Positions 7,106 through 14,765 of a stretch of DNA of 29,103 bases are shown piece after piece. Made by a program: the position numbers and the translations under genes. Under the pieces are notes generated by a model. The model saw only the letters and a list, made by a program, of their open reading frames with translations, was not told the origin of the DNA and made no database searches. How positions within the stretch are numbered: the stretch's first letter is position 1; each line of letters opens with the position of its first letter. The stretch is from Planctomycetota bacterium (GTDB lineage Bacteria > Planctomycetota > UBA1135 > GCA-002686595), in NCBI GenBank assembly GCA_029259675.1, contig JAJDES010000593.1, positions 1-29,103 on the forward strand, given 5' to 3'.

Positions 7106-9457
7106 ATGAGAGCAAGCCAAGCCCCCCAACAAGACTCCGCTTCCCAGGCCGCCGCAGACGTCAGTCAAGCTGAGGGCCGGGCCGCTGCGGGCACCCGACC
7201 CTTCCAGCAAGAGCGCAGGATACTGCAACCCCTCAGTGTGCTCGTCTTGACCCTCGTCGGCGCCTCATTGGTCGCTTTCGAATATCGCCAAGTGGACGGC
7301 CCCTCCCTGCCTCAAGCGGGAACTTTGGGAGCCTTTGCCCTCGGTAGCGCGCTCACATGGCTCATTCGCTTGCGCGTCGAAGCGGGTCAAAAAGCGCGCG
7401 CCCTGCGCACCCAAACGGAAGCCCTGCAAGCTGAAGTTTCGGAGAGCCAGTCGCAGCTCTTGCGTGTGACGGAAGGATTCGAAGCGGAGCTTTCGAGCCA
7501 CATTCAAACCCAGGAGGAACTGCAGGAGGCCAAGCTTGCCGCCGAGGAAGCCGCCCGTCGCAAGAGTTCGTTCTTGGCGGCCATGAGTCATGAGATTCGC
7601 ACCCCCATGAACGGCATCGTGGGCATGACAGAGCTACTGATGGATACAGACCTGACTCCCGAGCAACGGGAGTTCGGCAGAACGGTGCGCAGCTCGGCCG
7701 ACGCGCTCTTGATCTTGATTAACGACATTCTCGATTTCTCCAAGATTGAAGCCGGGAAACTCGAGTTGGAAGAGTGCGAGTTCAGTCTGCGCAAGACGAT
7801 CGAAGACAGTTTCGAGCTCCTGGCCGAAAGTGCCCAGGAAAAGGGCTTGGAACTCTATTACGACCTCGATCAGAGCATCCCGGACACGCGCCTGGGCGAC
7901 CCCTCAAGGCTGCGCCAAATCCTGCTCAACTTGATCGGCAACTCGATCAAGTTCACCGGACGCGGCGAAGTTTCCCTGCGCGTTGTAGGTGTTGACGATG
8001 CACCCGGAATGCTGCGCTTTGAAGTCACCGACACCGGCATCGGTATCAGCCCCGAAGCGCAACAAAAGCTATTCCAGCCCTTCTCCCAAGCCGAGCGAAC
8101 CACGTCGCGCAAATTTGGTGGGACCGGGCTGGGCTTGGCCATCTGCCGCCAAGTTTCCGAATTGATGGGCGGCTCGATCGGCGTAAACAGCACCCGGGGT
8201 GAGGGCAGCACATTCTGGTTTACGGCCGTATTGGCCGAATCAACGCAACAAACGGCGCCGAGCATTCCCAGCCATTTCAAGGGCCTGCGAGCGTTGTGCC
8301 TGGATTCGAGCAAAGCCAGGGTGACTCTTTTGGCGCGCACCTTGAGCCTGTGGGGCCTCGAAACCTCCATCGCCACGGAAGCCCACTCCGCCTGCGAGCA
8401 ACTCGATCGTGCGCGCCGCGAAAGCCGACCCTTTGACCTTTTTATCGAGGGCGGAAACCTGCACAGCCTTTCGGTGGCTCAAATGCGCAAGACCGCAAAA
8501 CTGTGCGGCGACACGGGCACCGCGATCATTTGGCACGCGCCGTTCGATCAGCGCTGCTTGGATGCTCAGCACATTGAGATGGGCTATCGAGCGTTGGTCA
8601 ACAAGCCCTGCAGCAATGCTGCCTTGATCGAGGCGATGGAGCGAGCGCTGCAATCCAATTCACAAAAACCGCGCGGGCACAAGGACACGCACCGGGCGCC
8701 CAACTACGGCCCCTTGAACTTGTCTGTGCTATTGGCCGAAGACAACCCGGTCAATCGCAAAGTCGCCGTGCACATGCTCACTAAGTTGGGTTGCACAACA
8801 ACGATTGCCGAAAACGGGGCGAAGGCTGTGGACCAAATCATCCACAAGCGCTTCGACTTGGTCTTGATGGATTGCGAAATGCCCGTGATGAACGGCTTCC
8901 AAGCGACCGCAGAGATTCGCATGTTGGAAGGCAGCAATCGCCACACTCCCATCATTGCCATGACGGCGCGCGCCATGCGCGGTGACCGCGAAGAATGCTT
9001 GCAAGCGGGCATGGACGATTACTTGAGTAAGCCCGTCAAGCTCAGTCAATTGCACGCAGTACTAAGCGAGATCTCCGTCGGCGAAGAGACCAGTCCATCG
9101 ATCTCGGAAGGCAGTCCGAGCGAGCCCGGCGGCATCTCCAGTCAGCTCTACGCAGAGTTGAGAGAGCTTTGCAACAAGTGCGAGTTGAACGCGGGCAAAC
9201 GACTCTTAGAAAGTCTGGATCTGCTGCTGCGCCATCCGCTGCGCTTGGTTGCAGCTACGGAACTTGATTTTGAAGACTTGCCCGCCGCCCTGCCCGCATC
9301 CCGGTCTGAACAAAGGGCCACTCCGCTCGAGCAGTTGCGCGACTTGATGCAAACGGCATGCGCAGCCGACGGTCACCAAGGCTGGAGCGACTTGGAAGCG
9401 GCCTTGGAGCTGGTCTCGAGCACTCTCCAAGCAGCGCTCCCGACCTCGACGCCCTAG
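7106..9457 (+). CDS. membrane hybrid histidine kinase (HisKA-HATPase-degenerate REC-REC)
   Basis: Autophosphorylating sensor kinase with attached receiver. Two membrane helices at about 41-58 and 73-89 enclose a very short loop, so it has no real periplasmic sensor. A coiled coil (about 95-150) leads to HisKA with phospho-acceptor His162 in FLAAMSHEIRTPMNG. The ATPase domain has the N box NLIGNSIKFT, the G1 box DTGIGIS and the G2 box FGGTGLGLAI. A receiver-like domain (about 390-515) has FDLFIEGGN where the phosphorylatable Asp should be, so it is probably inactive. A complete receiver follows (VLLAEDNPVNRK, Asp589 in VLMDCEMPVMNG, Lys in YLSKPVK). A helical C-terminal segment contains LLLRHPLRLVAA (His710), a possible degenerate HPt. 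The gene lies 134 bases after the CHAT gene on the same strand; a functional link is possible. Start by first ATG in frame; no strong ribosome site. Confidence 0.93.
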   Translation: MRASQAPQQDSASQAAADVSQAEGRAAAGTRPFQQERRILQPLSVLVLTLVGASLVAFEYRQVDGPSLPQAGTLGAFALGSALTWLIRLRVEAGQKARALRTQTEALQAEVSESQSQLLRVTEGFEAELSSHIQTQEELQEAKLAAEEAARRKSSFLAAMSHEIRTPMNGIVGMTELLMDTDLTPEQREFGRTVRSSADALLILINDILDFSKIEAGKLELEECEFSLRKTIEDSFELLAESAQEKGLELYYDLDQSIPDTRLGDPSRLRQILLNLIGNSIKFTGRGEVSLRVVGVDDAPGMLRFEVTDTGIGISPEAQQKLFQPFSQAERTTSRKFGGTGLGLAICRQVSELMGGSIGVNSTRGEGSTFWFTAVLAESTQQTAPSIPSHFKGLRALCLDSSKARVTLLARTLSLWGLETSIATEAHSACEQLDRARRESRPFDLFIEGGNLHSLSVAQMRKTAKLCGDTGTAIIWHAPFDQRCLDAQHIEMGYRALVNKPCSNAALIEAMERALQSNSQKPRGHKDTHRAPNYGPLNLSVLLAEDNPVNRKVAVHMLTKLGCTTTIAENGAKAVDQIIHKRFDLVLMDCEMPVMNGFQATAEIRMLEGSNRHTPIIAMTARAMRGDREECLQAGMDDYLSKPVKLSQLHAVLSEISVGEETSPSISEGSPSEPGGISSQLYAELRELCNKCELNAGKRLLESLDLLLRHPLRLVAATELDFEDLPAALPASRSEQRATPLEQLRDLMQTACAADGHQGWSDLEAALELVSSTLQAALPTSTP

Positions 9458-9679
9458 CTCGCGAACGGGTGCGAAAGCGGGTTCGCTTCCCCCGCGGCGA
9501 ATAGCCCCGGCCAGCCCGGCGAGTGCGCGCCGGAACCTTCGGCGAAATCATCCCCGTGGCGGGCCTGGCAGCCCCCAGAGCAGCAGAAAGCCTCCTCCGG
9601 TGGCGGTACTCAAGCGATTTCGGGCCCGGCCCGATAGAGCCCAGTACCCCGAATCCCCCCACATTTTGGAGGCACTCCT

Positions 9680-10258
9680 ATGAACGTTGCCCTGCTAAGC
9701 GCCCTAGTCGCAGCCCCTCTTCTGGCCCAGCCGGATGCAGACGACCGATTATCAAAACTTGAAACGCCGGCTGTACTCACGGTCACAGGCAATCACTTCC
9801 AAGCCGAAAACCCCACGGCCCATTCCTACCTGCTGGTTTTCAGCGATGACTTCGGAACGGCGCAATCCCAGGTAATGCTGCCCGCCGGTGGACTTTTGAG
9901 CTTTGACGTTCCGGCCGGTGCCCTGCGCGATCTAAGCCTCGAAGTACTTGCGCCGACTGAATTCGGCTGGCGCAAAAGCGGCAAGGCCGGCCTCGACCTG
10001 GCGCGCATCCAACCGGCCGAAAGCGCCGTTTTGCAGGTCTATTCGGACCATTTGGACGCTTGGGCAGGCACGGCGGGAATGGCTCGATTCCTCAATCGTT
10101 CCGCACCGCTAGCAGGCGCGGCAAGCCAGCCCCTCGGTCTCCCGCAAGCCCCGACGGCCCAATCCTCCTCGACACACGTGCCCTCGGTCACTCCGGTCGA
10201 GAACCCCCAAGACTCCAGGCCGCCGATTTTGGACGACGACCCCCTCGGAGCGATCTAA
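9680..10258 (+). CDS. small secreted protein of unknown function
   Basis: 192 residues with a short signal peptide (MNVALLSALVAAPLLAQ, cleavage likely near residue 16) and no further membrane segment, so it is probably periplasmic or secreted. The central part (about 30-115) looks all-beta, with VLTVTGNHFQAENPT and LLVFSDDFGTAQSQVMLP, and may form one small sandwich domain. The C-terminal 60 residues are Pro/Ser/Ala-rich and probably disordered, ending in an acidic DDDPLGAI. Translation is well supported by GGAGG at 9668-9672, seven bases before the ATG. It stands alone between the kinase gene and a strong terminator. I do not recognise a family. The 222 bases before it hold no other gene that I can see. 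Confidence 0.72.
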   Translation: MNVALLSALVAAPLLAQPDADDRLSKLETPAVLTVTGNHFQAENPTAHSYLLVFSDDFGTAQSQVMLPAGGLLSFDVPAGALRDLSLEVLAPTEFGWRKSGKAGLDLARIQPAESAVLQVYSDHLDAWAGTAGMARFLNRSAPLAGAASQPLGLPQAPTAQSSSTHVPSVTPVENPQDSRPPILDDDPLGAI

Positions 10259-10330
10259 CACGCCCACACCACCGCCTTCGACAGCTCGGCCAAGCTGTCC
10301 GATCGCAAAACCTTGAACACCTCCTGAAAG

Positions 10331-10374
10331 GGCCGGTGAGTTGCGTCGAGCGCTCACCGGCCTCTTTTCTTTTT
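10331..10374 (+). terminator. rho-independent terminator
   Basis: A perfect 10-bp stem, GGCCGGTGAG (10331-10340) with CTCACCGGCC (10353-10362), a 12-base loop and the U-rich tail TCTTTTCTTTTT. It ends the transcript of the small secreted protein 72 bases after its stop and isolates the Hsp20 gene downstream. Confidence 0.92.
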
Positions 10375-10681
10375 GATTCACGCCCGGCAGGGGCCGGATC
10401 GGCTCGGCTCGAGCTGGCCCGAAAAGCTCGAATTTGGCTCCATGCCCTTTTGGCGCGTTTGGCACGCGACTTGCCTATAAGCAGCTCGGAAATCAAGATT
10501 CGCCCCGAATGCAGCAACCACGGGCCCCAGGCTGACGCCATTTTGACTGCAAGGGTCATTTTGGCAGCAAAATTGAGCCCAACCAGGAGGCTGCACCTCA
10601 AATCATCCCAAAGCTGGAGTCGCTTTGTGGTCGCCGGGGCCGGCCGAAGGGACTCATCACAACAATTAGGAGTGCATAGAG
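10375..10681 (+). promoter_or_regulatory. hsp20 upstream region and long leader
   Basis: No gene is evident here. The region holds the -24/-12 promoter at 10460-10475 and then about 195 bases of presumed leader. Within the leader CATTTTG occurs twice, 18 bases apart (10539-10545 and 10557-10563). AGGAG at 10668-10672 is the ribosome site for Hsp20. The segment TGCACCTC (10592-10599) can pair imperfectly with AGGAGTGCA over that site, a possible temperature-sensitive hairpin; this has not been folded. Confidence 0.45.
10460..10475 (+). promoter_or_regulatory. sigma-54 (-24/-12) promoter
   Basis: TGGCACGCGACTTGCC matches the RpoN consensus TGGCAC-N5-TTGCW at every fixed position, with the GG and GC dinucleotides exactly ten bases apart. 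Transcription would begin near 10486 and read into Hsp20, whose ATG is at 10682. The neighbouring TTGCCTATAA could also hold a sigma-70 -10. No binding site for an enhancer-binding activator was identified. Confidence 0.65.
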
Positions 10682-11095
10682 ATGGTTTCAAATATCCGCA
10701 CACAACTGGTCAACGGCAGCCCTTGGACCAATTTCGCCGAGCTCGAGCAGTGGCTGCGTGGGCATCGTCAAAGCGCGAAGACAGGCCCCCTGCTTGACCT
10801 GCGAGTCACGGAAGACGGCCTTGAACTCGTCGCCGAGTTGCCCGGTTTCAAAGCAGAAGACGTGGAACTGACAATCCACCGCGAGGTCCTGACCCTCAAG
10901 GGTCATCGCGAAGAACCGGAGGCCAAGCGCTACTTCCTGCGCGAGCGGCCCACGGGCGAATTCGAGCGCAGCCTGCGCCTGCCCTTCCCCGTTGATGAGG
11001 CCGGCGTACAGGCCAGTTTCGAAAACGGCCTGCTGACCGCCAAGCTTCCGCCCCGGGCCGAGGATCAGCCCCGGCGCATCGAGCTGAACTCATAA
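10682..11095 (+). CDS. Hsp20 / alpha-crystallin small heat-shock protein
   Basis: ATP-independent holdase chaperone that binds unfolding proteins and forms oligomers in the cytoplasm. It has 137 residues, usual for bacterial Hsp20. After a variable N-terminal arm (about 1-35) comes the alpha-crystallin domain: PLLDLRVTEDGLELVAELPG, then VELTIHREVLTLKGHRE, the basic RERPTGEFERSLRLP, and the signature ASFENGLLTAKLP. The C-terminal tail is short and carries RRIEL, resembling the I-x-I anchor that docks on a neighbouring subunit. AGGAG lies nine bases before the ATG. It is a single-gene unit bounded by terminators on both sides, with a -24/-12 promoter and a long leader upstream, so regulation by stress through sigma-54 or leader structure is plausible. 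Confidence 0.95.
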   Translation: MVSNIRTQLVNGSPWTNFAELEQWLRGHRQSAKTGPLLDLRVTEDGLELVAELPGFKAEDVELTIHREVLTLKGHREEPEAKRYFLRERPTGEFERSLRLPFPVDEAGVQASFENGLLTAKLPPRAEDQPRRIELNS

Positions 11096-11108
11096 ACAGC
11101 CCAGGATC

Positions 11109-11146
11109 TCCGGCCCCGCGAGCGCACAGGCACTTGCGGGGCCGGA
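11109..11146 (+). terminator. hairpin terminator after hsp20
   Basis: TCCGGCCCCGCGAG (11109-11122) pairs with CTTGCGGGGCCGGA (11133-11146): 14 base pairs with one G-U pair and a 10-base loop, starting 14 bases after the hsp20 stop. The following ACCCTATTT is poor in T, so termination may be partial, or the hairpin may protect the 3' end. Confidence 0.7.
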
Positions 11147-11222
11147 CCCTATTTGGGCTGACCCCTTGCCGAGCCCCTAGGTGGCGGAGAAACTCTGCGC
11201 TGCCAACACTTGGTAATCCCCG

Positions 11223-11450
11223 ATGAAAAATCACTGCGAGAATTGCGTGCACTTCCGGTCCGCGCCCTACGAAGCCAAAACTGCGGGCTGCTATTTGCCT
11301 TCAAATATGCCCCAAAAGCAAAAGCTGGCCTGCTTGGATGAGCAGCAGCTGCCCGGGGACCACGAGACGATCAATTTGCGCGGCGATTGCCCCGACTTCA
11401 GCGCGCGCGCGGTGCGATTGCCTTGGTGGAAGCGACTGCTGGCTTCCTAG
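11223..11450 (+). CDS. small Cys-rich protein, possible zinc- or iron-sulfur-binding
   Basis: 75 residues with five cysteines: C5-x2-C8 in NHCENCVHF, then C23, C37 and C56 in GDCPDF. Several nearby histidines and acidic residues could complete a metal site. The end is basic and aromatic (LPWWKRLL). There is no signal peptide, so it is presumably cytoplasmic. No strong ribosome site precedes the ATG. The evenly spaced cysteines and a plausible N-terminus make a real gene likelier than not. It converges with the minus-strand kinase gene. I do not recognise a named family. Confidence 0.6.
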   Translation: MKNHCENCVHFRSAPYEAKTAGCYLPSNMPQKQKLACLDEQQLPGDHETINLRGDCPDFSARAVRLPWWKRLLAS

Positions 11451-11509
11451 CTAGAGCGGTTCTGTCCGCGCCCGATCTGCATCGCCATCTGCGGGCAGGC
11501 AGCGCGCGA

Positions 11510-13885
11510 TCAAGCTTGCTCGGCCGTGGGGATCAGCTCTTCAAACTTGCCGAGTAAGGTCGACGGCGACACCGGCTTGGTCACGTAGTCATCCATGCCC
11601 GCCGCGAGACAGCGCTCTCGGTCGCCCTTCATGGCGTTGGCCGTAAGAGCGATTACTTTCGCGCGTCCCGGCGAGCCCTCGCGAATTCCATTGCTGGCTT
11701 CCCAATTGCGAATGCGGTGCGTCGCCTCGAAGCCGTCCATGATTGGCATTTGGCAATCCATCAGCACCACGTCGTAACCATTCTTGGTGAACAACTCGAC
11801 CGCCTCGCGGCCGTTCCGTGCAACGTCGCAATCGAAGCCACCCGCCTTGAGGATCTTGGTAGCGACCATCTGATTAACTTGGTTGTCCTCGGCCAAAAGG
11901 ATGCGCAACTGAATTCGCGCACCCTCACCCGGCGCGGATCGCGTTGTCAACGCTTCCCTGACTGCATGCTGGTGACCTGCGGGATCGAAAACTTCACAAA
12001 TCAGATCGTGCAAGCGCGAAAGCCCGACGGGTCTGAATAGAACATGCTCCTGCTCGCTCGCGCGACGCTCATGATGCGATCGAATCACGATCCGCTTAAG
12101 CAAGGGCGATGGTTCAGCGTCCAACCACTTGCAGAATGATTTGAAGACGTGTTCCGGATAGGCACTGGACAGCACCACAAGCGCGTAGGGCTGACCGGCA
12201 TCACGGGCGCGGCAGAACTCATGCGCAGCCGTTTTGACCTCGCTCGTTGCGCGCGCTTCGATGCCCCAATGCAACATGTGATTCTTGATCAAATCACGCG
12301 TCATGTCGCTGGGTTCAACGATGAGGGTGCGCGGAAGATGGGTCAATCCTTCGAGCTTGTAAAGCTGCTCCAGTTCCAGTCCCAAACGAGCGGTAAACCA
12401 GAAAGTTGAGCCCCTGCCCACTTCGCTGCGCACCCCGATCCGGCCGCCCATGAGCTCGGCCAATTGCTTGCAGATTGCCAATCCCAGGCCGGTACCCCCG
12501 AATTTGCGCGTGGTGGAACTGTCCACTTGCGAGAAGGAATCGAACAGGCCTTGAATCCGATCCGGGGGCACGCCCATGCCCGTATCTGAAACTTCGAAGC
12601 GCAACAAGACCGAATCGACGTCGCGCTCCTCAGCTGCGACGTGCACGACAACCTGTCCTTCAAAGGTGAACTTGATCGCATTGCCCACCAAGTTCGTAAT
12701 GACTTGCCGCAAGCGAGTCGAGTCTCCACACAAACTGGCCGGCACGTTCGTATCGATCCTACCTACCAGCTCGAGGCCCTTCTTGCGCGCGGACTCGGCC
12801 AAGAGTTCAAGCGAATCCTCCGTGGTCCGGTAAAGGTCAATTGGAATCTCCTCCAGCTCAAGCTTGCCGGCCTCAATCTTTGAGAAATCGAGGATATCGT
12901 TGATCACACCCAGCAACGATTCGGCGGACGTTTGAACAATGGAGGCGTAGTTCGATTGATCCGAACTTAGCCCGGTCTCCATCAGGATCTCGATCATGCC
13001 CAAGATGCCGTTCATGGGCGTGCGAATTTCATGGCTCATATTGGCCAGGAATTCACTCTTGGCCACGGCAGCTTCGCGCGCTTGGCGCATGGACTGCTGC
13101 AGTTGACCATTCAATTGTTCCAACTGATGCGTGCGCTCTGCGACCCTTTCTTGCAGCAAGCCATGGTGCTCTTCCAGCTTGCGGTCGCGGGCTTGGATCT
13201 GCCCCAACATATCGTTGAAGGCATCGGTCAAGAAGCCCAACTCATCCTGCCCGCCGCGTTCCGCACGCATGGAGTAATCGCTGTACACCGTCACAGCACC
13301 TGCGGTTTCCGCCAAATGAAGGATCGGGGCCGAGATCACCTTCTGCAGCTTGAAAGTCAGAGCAATGGCCAGAACGCTCGAGACAATCAGCACGAATAAG
13401 AGCAGTACCGCCAGTTCCCGTTCGCGCTGAATCAATTCGCGCGAATCGGCAACAATGCAGACCGTACCGATCTGTTGACCTTTGTGAATGATGGGGCAAT
13501 AGAGCCAATAATTGCCCAAATTGCGATATTCGCCCGCCTCGCGTAATTCGGGCGGCGTGAATTCCGAGCGGATATCTGCGCGCACGTAGCTGGCGAAAAG
13601 GGTCCCGTCTTCCGCAAACAATGTGGCCGAACGCACCGCCGGTTGAATGGCCAGCGAACTGAGAGTTTCCTCAGCTTCCGTCTCCGCATCGAACTGCAGA
13701 GCCGCGCGCGACCCCTCGCCCACAATGGCCGCCATGGAGGCCAAATCGCGGTACATGACTTTGCGGAATGAATACCACTCGTATCCACGCCAAGTAACGC
13801 AGGCCACCAGCAGCGTCACACCGCCGATGAGCATCGACAGCAACGTCAGCTTGTGCCGAATGGGTAGATCGCGAAAGGCCTTCAA
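11510..13885 (-). CDS. hybrid histidine kinase with CHASE8-like sensor and HAMP domain
   Basis: Membrane sensor kinase, 791 residues. Helix one is at about 11-32. The outer domain of about 125 residues begins with the pattern of CHASE8 sensors (MYRDLASMAAIVGEGSRAAL, then FDAETEAEETLSSL), known from YfiN/TpbB diguanylate cyclases. Helix two is at about 158-180. A HAMP linker (about 181-232) and a coiled coil follow. HisKA carries His285 in FLANMSHEIRTPMNG. The ATPase boxes are NLVGNAIKFT, DTGMGVP and FGGTGLGLAI. A first receiver-like domain has YALVVLSSAYP, with Ser instead of the phospho-acceptor Asp. The second receiver is complete (LLAEDNQVNQM, Asp710 in VLMDCQMPIMDG, Lys in YVTKPVS). There is no HPt, so a separate one is needed. 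The start codon overlaps the YfiR-like stop (ATGA). Confidence 0.93.
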   Translation of the reverse strand: MKAFRDLPIRHKLTLLSMLIGGVTLLVACVTWRGYEWYSFRKVMYRDLASMAAIVGEGSRAALQFDAETEAEETLSSLAIQPAVRSATLFAEDGTLFASYVRADIRSEFTPPELREAGEYRNLGNYWLYCPIIHKGQQIGTVCIVADSRELIQRERELAVLLLFVLIVSSVLAIALTFKLQKVISAPILHLAETAGAVTVYSDYSMRAERGGQDELGFLTDAFNDMLGQIQARDRKLEEHHGLLQERVAERTHQLEQLNGQLQQSMRQAREAAVAKSEFLANMSHEIRTPMNGILGMIEILMETGLSSDQSNYASIVQTSAESLLGVINDILDFSKIEAGKLELEEIPIDLYRTTEDSLELLAESARKKGLELVGRIDTNVPASLCGDSTRLRQVITNLVGNAIKFTFEGQVVVHVAAEERDVDSVLLRFEVSDTGMGVPPDRIQGLFDSFSQVDSSTTRKFGGTGLGLAICKQLAELMGGRIGVRSEVGRGSTFWFTARLGLELEQLYKLEGLTHLPRTLIVEPSDMTRDLIKNHMLHWGIEARATSEVKTAAHEFCRARDAGQPYALVVLSSAYPEHVFKSFCKWLDAEPSPLLKRIVIRSHHERRASEQEHVLFRPVGLSRLHDLICEVFDPAGHQHAVREALTTRSAPGEGARIQLRILLAEDNQVNQMVATKILKAGGFDCDVARNGREAVELFTKNGYDVVLMDCQMPIMDGFEATHRIRNWEASNGIREGSPGRAKVIALTANAMKGDRERCLAAGMDDYVTKPVSPSTLLGKFEELIPTAEQA

Positions 13886-14550
13886 TGCGAACCACCTGCG
13901 GCGTGAGGCTTGTCGAACACTTCAATCGCGATTTTGAGCAATTGCGAATGCAGCTTTAATTGCGCTTGCTCGGCCGCTTTGCGGTGGATCCGAAAGCGAA
14001 CGGCATTGTCCACTACGGCGAATTCCACGCTGCCGCCGCGCTGCGCGAAGCCACTGGACTCACCGACCACCAAGAGTCCCTTGCCGGCCGGCAATGAGCT
14101 CCGTTGACAGTGTGCCTGCTCGGCCATCGAACTGATGAACAGCACGTGTGCGTTGCCAAGGTCTGCAAGTTTGGATATTCGACGCAGACGAATGGGACGC
14201 TTGCCGACGCGCCCGCCCCTCAACTCGCGCTCCAGGGCACGCCCAAACGGACTGGGATCCAATACAACGATTTCGATCGGAGCGCTTTCGCCTTTGAAGC
14301 ACTCCTCGGGCCACTCCACAAATTGCGCCAAACGGGCCAAGTAGCGCGCTTTGAGTCGAAACTCCAGGGGCGTCGGCAGTCCATCGCGCGCACCGGCCCT
14401 GGACCCAGCTGCGGCCGGAGCTTCGGCTGCATGGGCGAAACCCAACTGGGATGCGGCCAAAGCCGTCAAGAAGCCAATCATCAGCACAATGGATCGGCCT
14501 TTGTGGATTCCACGTAATTCCACGTTGAGCGGCTTTTGATGGGGTTGCAA
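13882..14550 (-). CDS. YfiR-like periplasmic regulator (DUF4154 family)
   Basis: The mature part fits the YfiR family, periplasmic proteins that bind and inhibit CHASE8 sensors. It has ARYLARLAQFVEWPEE, then PIEIVVLDPSPFG, KRPIRLRRIS, HVLFIS, GKGLLVVGES and VEFAVVDNAVRFRIH, ending with the family's terminal helix LKLHSQLLKIA. A signal peptide is present (HKGRSIVLMIGFLTALAASQLGFAHA). Two cysteines (Cys84 in WPEECF and one in AHCQRS) might form a disulfide as in YfiR. The start is uncertain: TTG 14550, GTG 14523 or ATG 14481, none with a strong ribosome site. Its stop overlaps the kinase gene's ATG, so the two proteins are made together. It presumably senses an envelope condition, such as redox state, and restrains the kinase. 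Confidence 0.82.
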   Translation of the reverse strand: MQPHQKPLNVELRGIHKGRSIVLMIGFLTALAASQLGFAHAAEAPAAAGSRAGARDGLPTPLEFRLKARYLARLAQFVEWPEECFKGESAPIEIVVLDPSPFGRALERELRGGRVGKRPIRLRRISKLADLGNAHVLFISSMAEQAHCQRSSLPAGKGLLVVGESSGFAQRGGSVEFAVVDNAVRFRIHRKAAEQAQLKLHSQLLKIAIEVFDKPHAAGGSH

Positions 14551-14555
14551 AGAAT

Positions 14556-14594
14556 CGGATGGGCGAGGGGGACCCCCTATTAACGGTCCATCCG
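14556..14594. repeat. nested inverted repeat upstream of YfiR-like gene
   Basis: The outer arms CGGATGG (14556-14562) and CCATCCG (14588-14594) are perfect complements and extend by several more pairs with one mismatch. Inside lies AGGGGGACCCCCT (14566-14578), itself an inverted repeat around one base. It sits 6-44 bases before the TTG of the YfiR-like gene, or within its leader if a later start is used. It could be an operator or an RNA hairpin controlling translation. Confidence 0.5.
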
Positions 14595-14676
14595 AATCCC
14601 CTTCATTAGGCCGGCTCGTTAAGTACTTTGCAGGCGGCCGCCACGCCCTTGAAACCGGGAACTATTTTCCACATCC

Positions 14677-14691
14677 CAGCCTCGCAGGCTG
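14677..14691 (-). terminator. weak hairpin after nitrilase-family gene
   Basis: CAGCCT-CGC-AGGCTG forms a 6-bp stem with a 3-base loop, 75 bases beyond the amidase stop in the direction of transcription. No T-run follows on the minus strand, so it is at best an inefficient terminator. Confidence 0.25.
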
Positions 14692-14765
14692 AGGATTTGC
14701 CGCTCTCCTCGGAACTCCGAATTGCGGCCGGCGGGATTGCGGCCCATGCGCGCGCAACTACGCTC

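Noticed and set aside
9458..9515. Short dyads (GCGAAC/GTTCGC, AAGCG/CGCTT) after the first hybrid kinase, considered as a terminator
   Set aside because: Stems of 5-6 bp with competing pairings and no T-run; too weak to annotate.
10549..10576. Second sigma-54-like site (TTGGCAGCAAAATTGAG) upstream of hsp20
   Set aside because: The -12 element has GA instead of GC, and a better site lies about 100 bases upstream.
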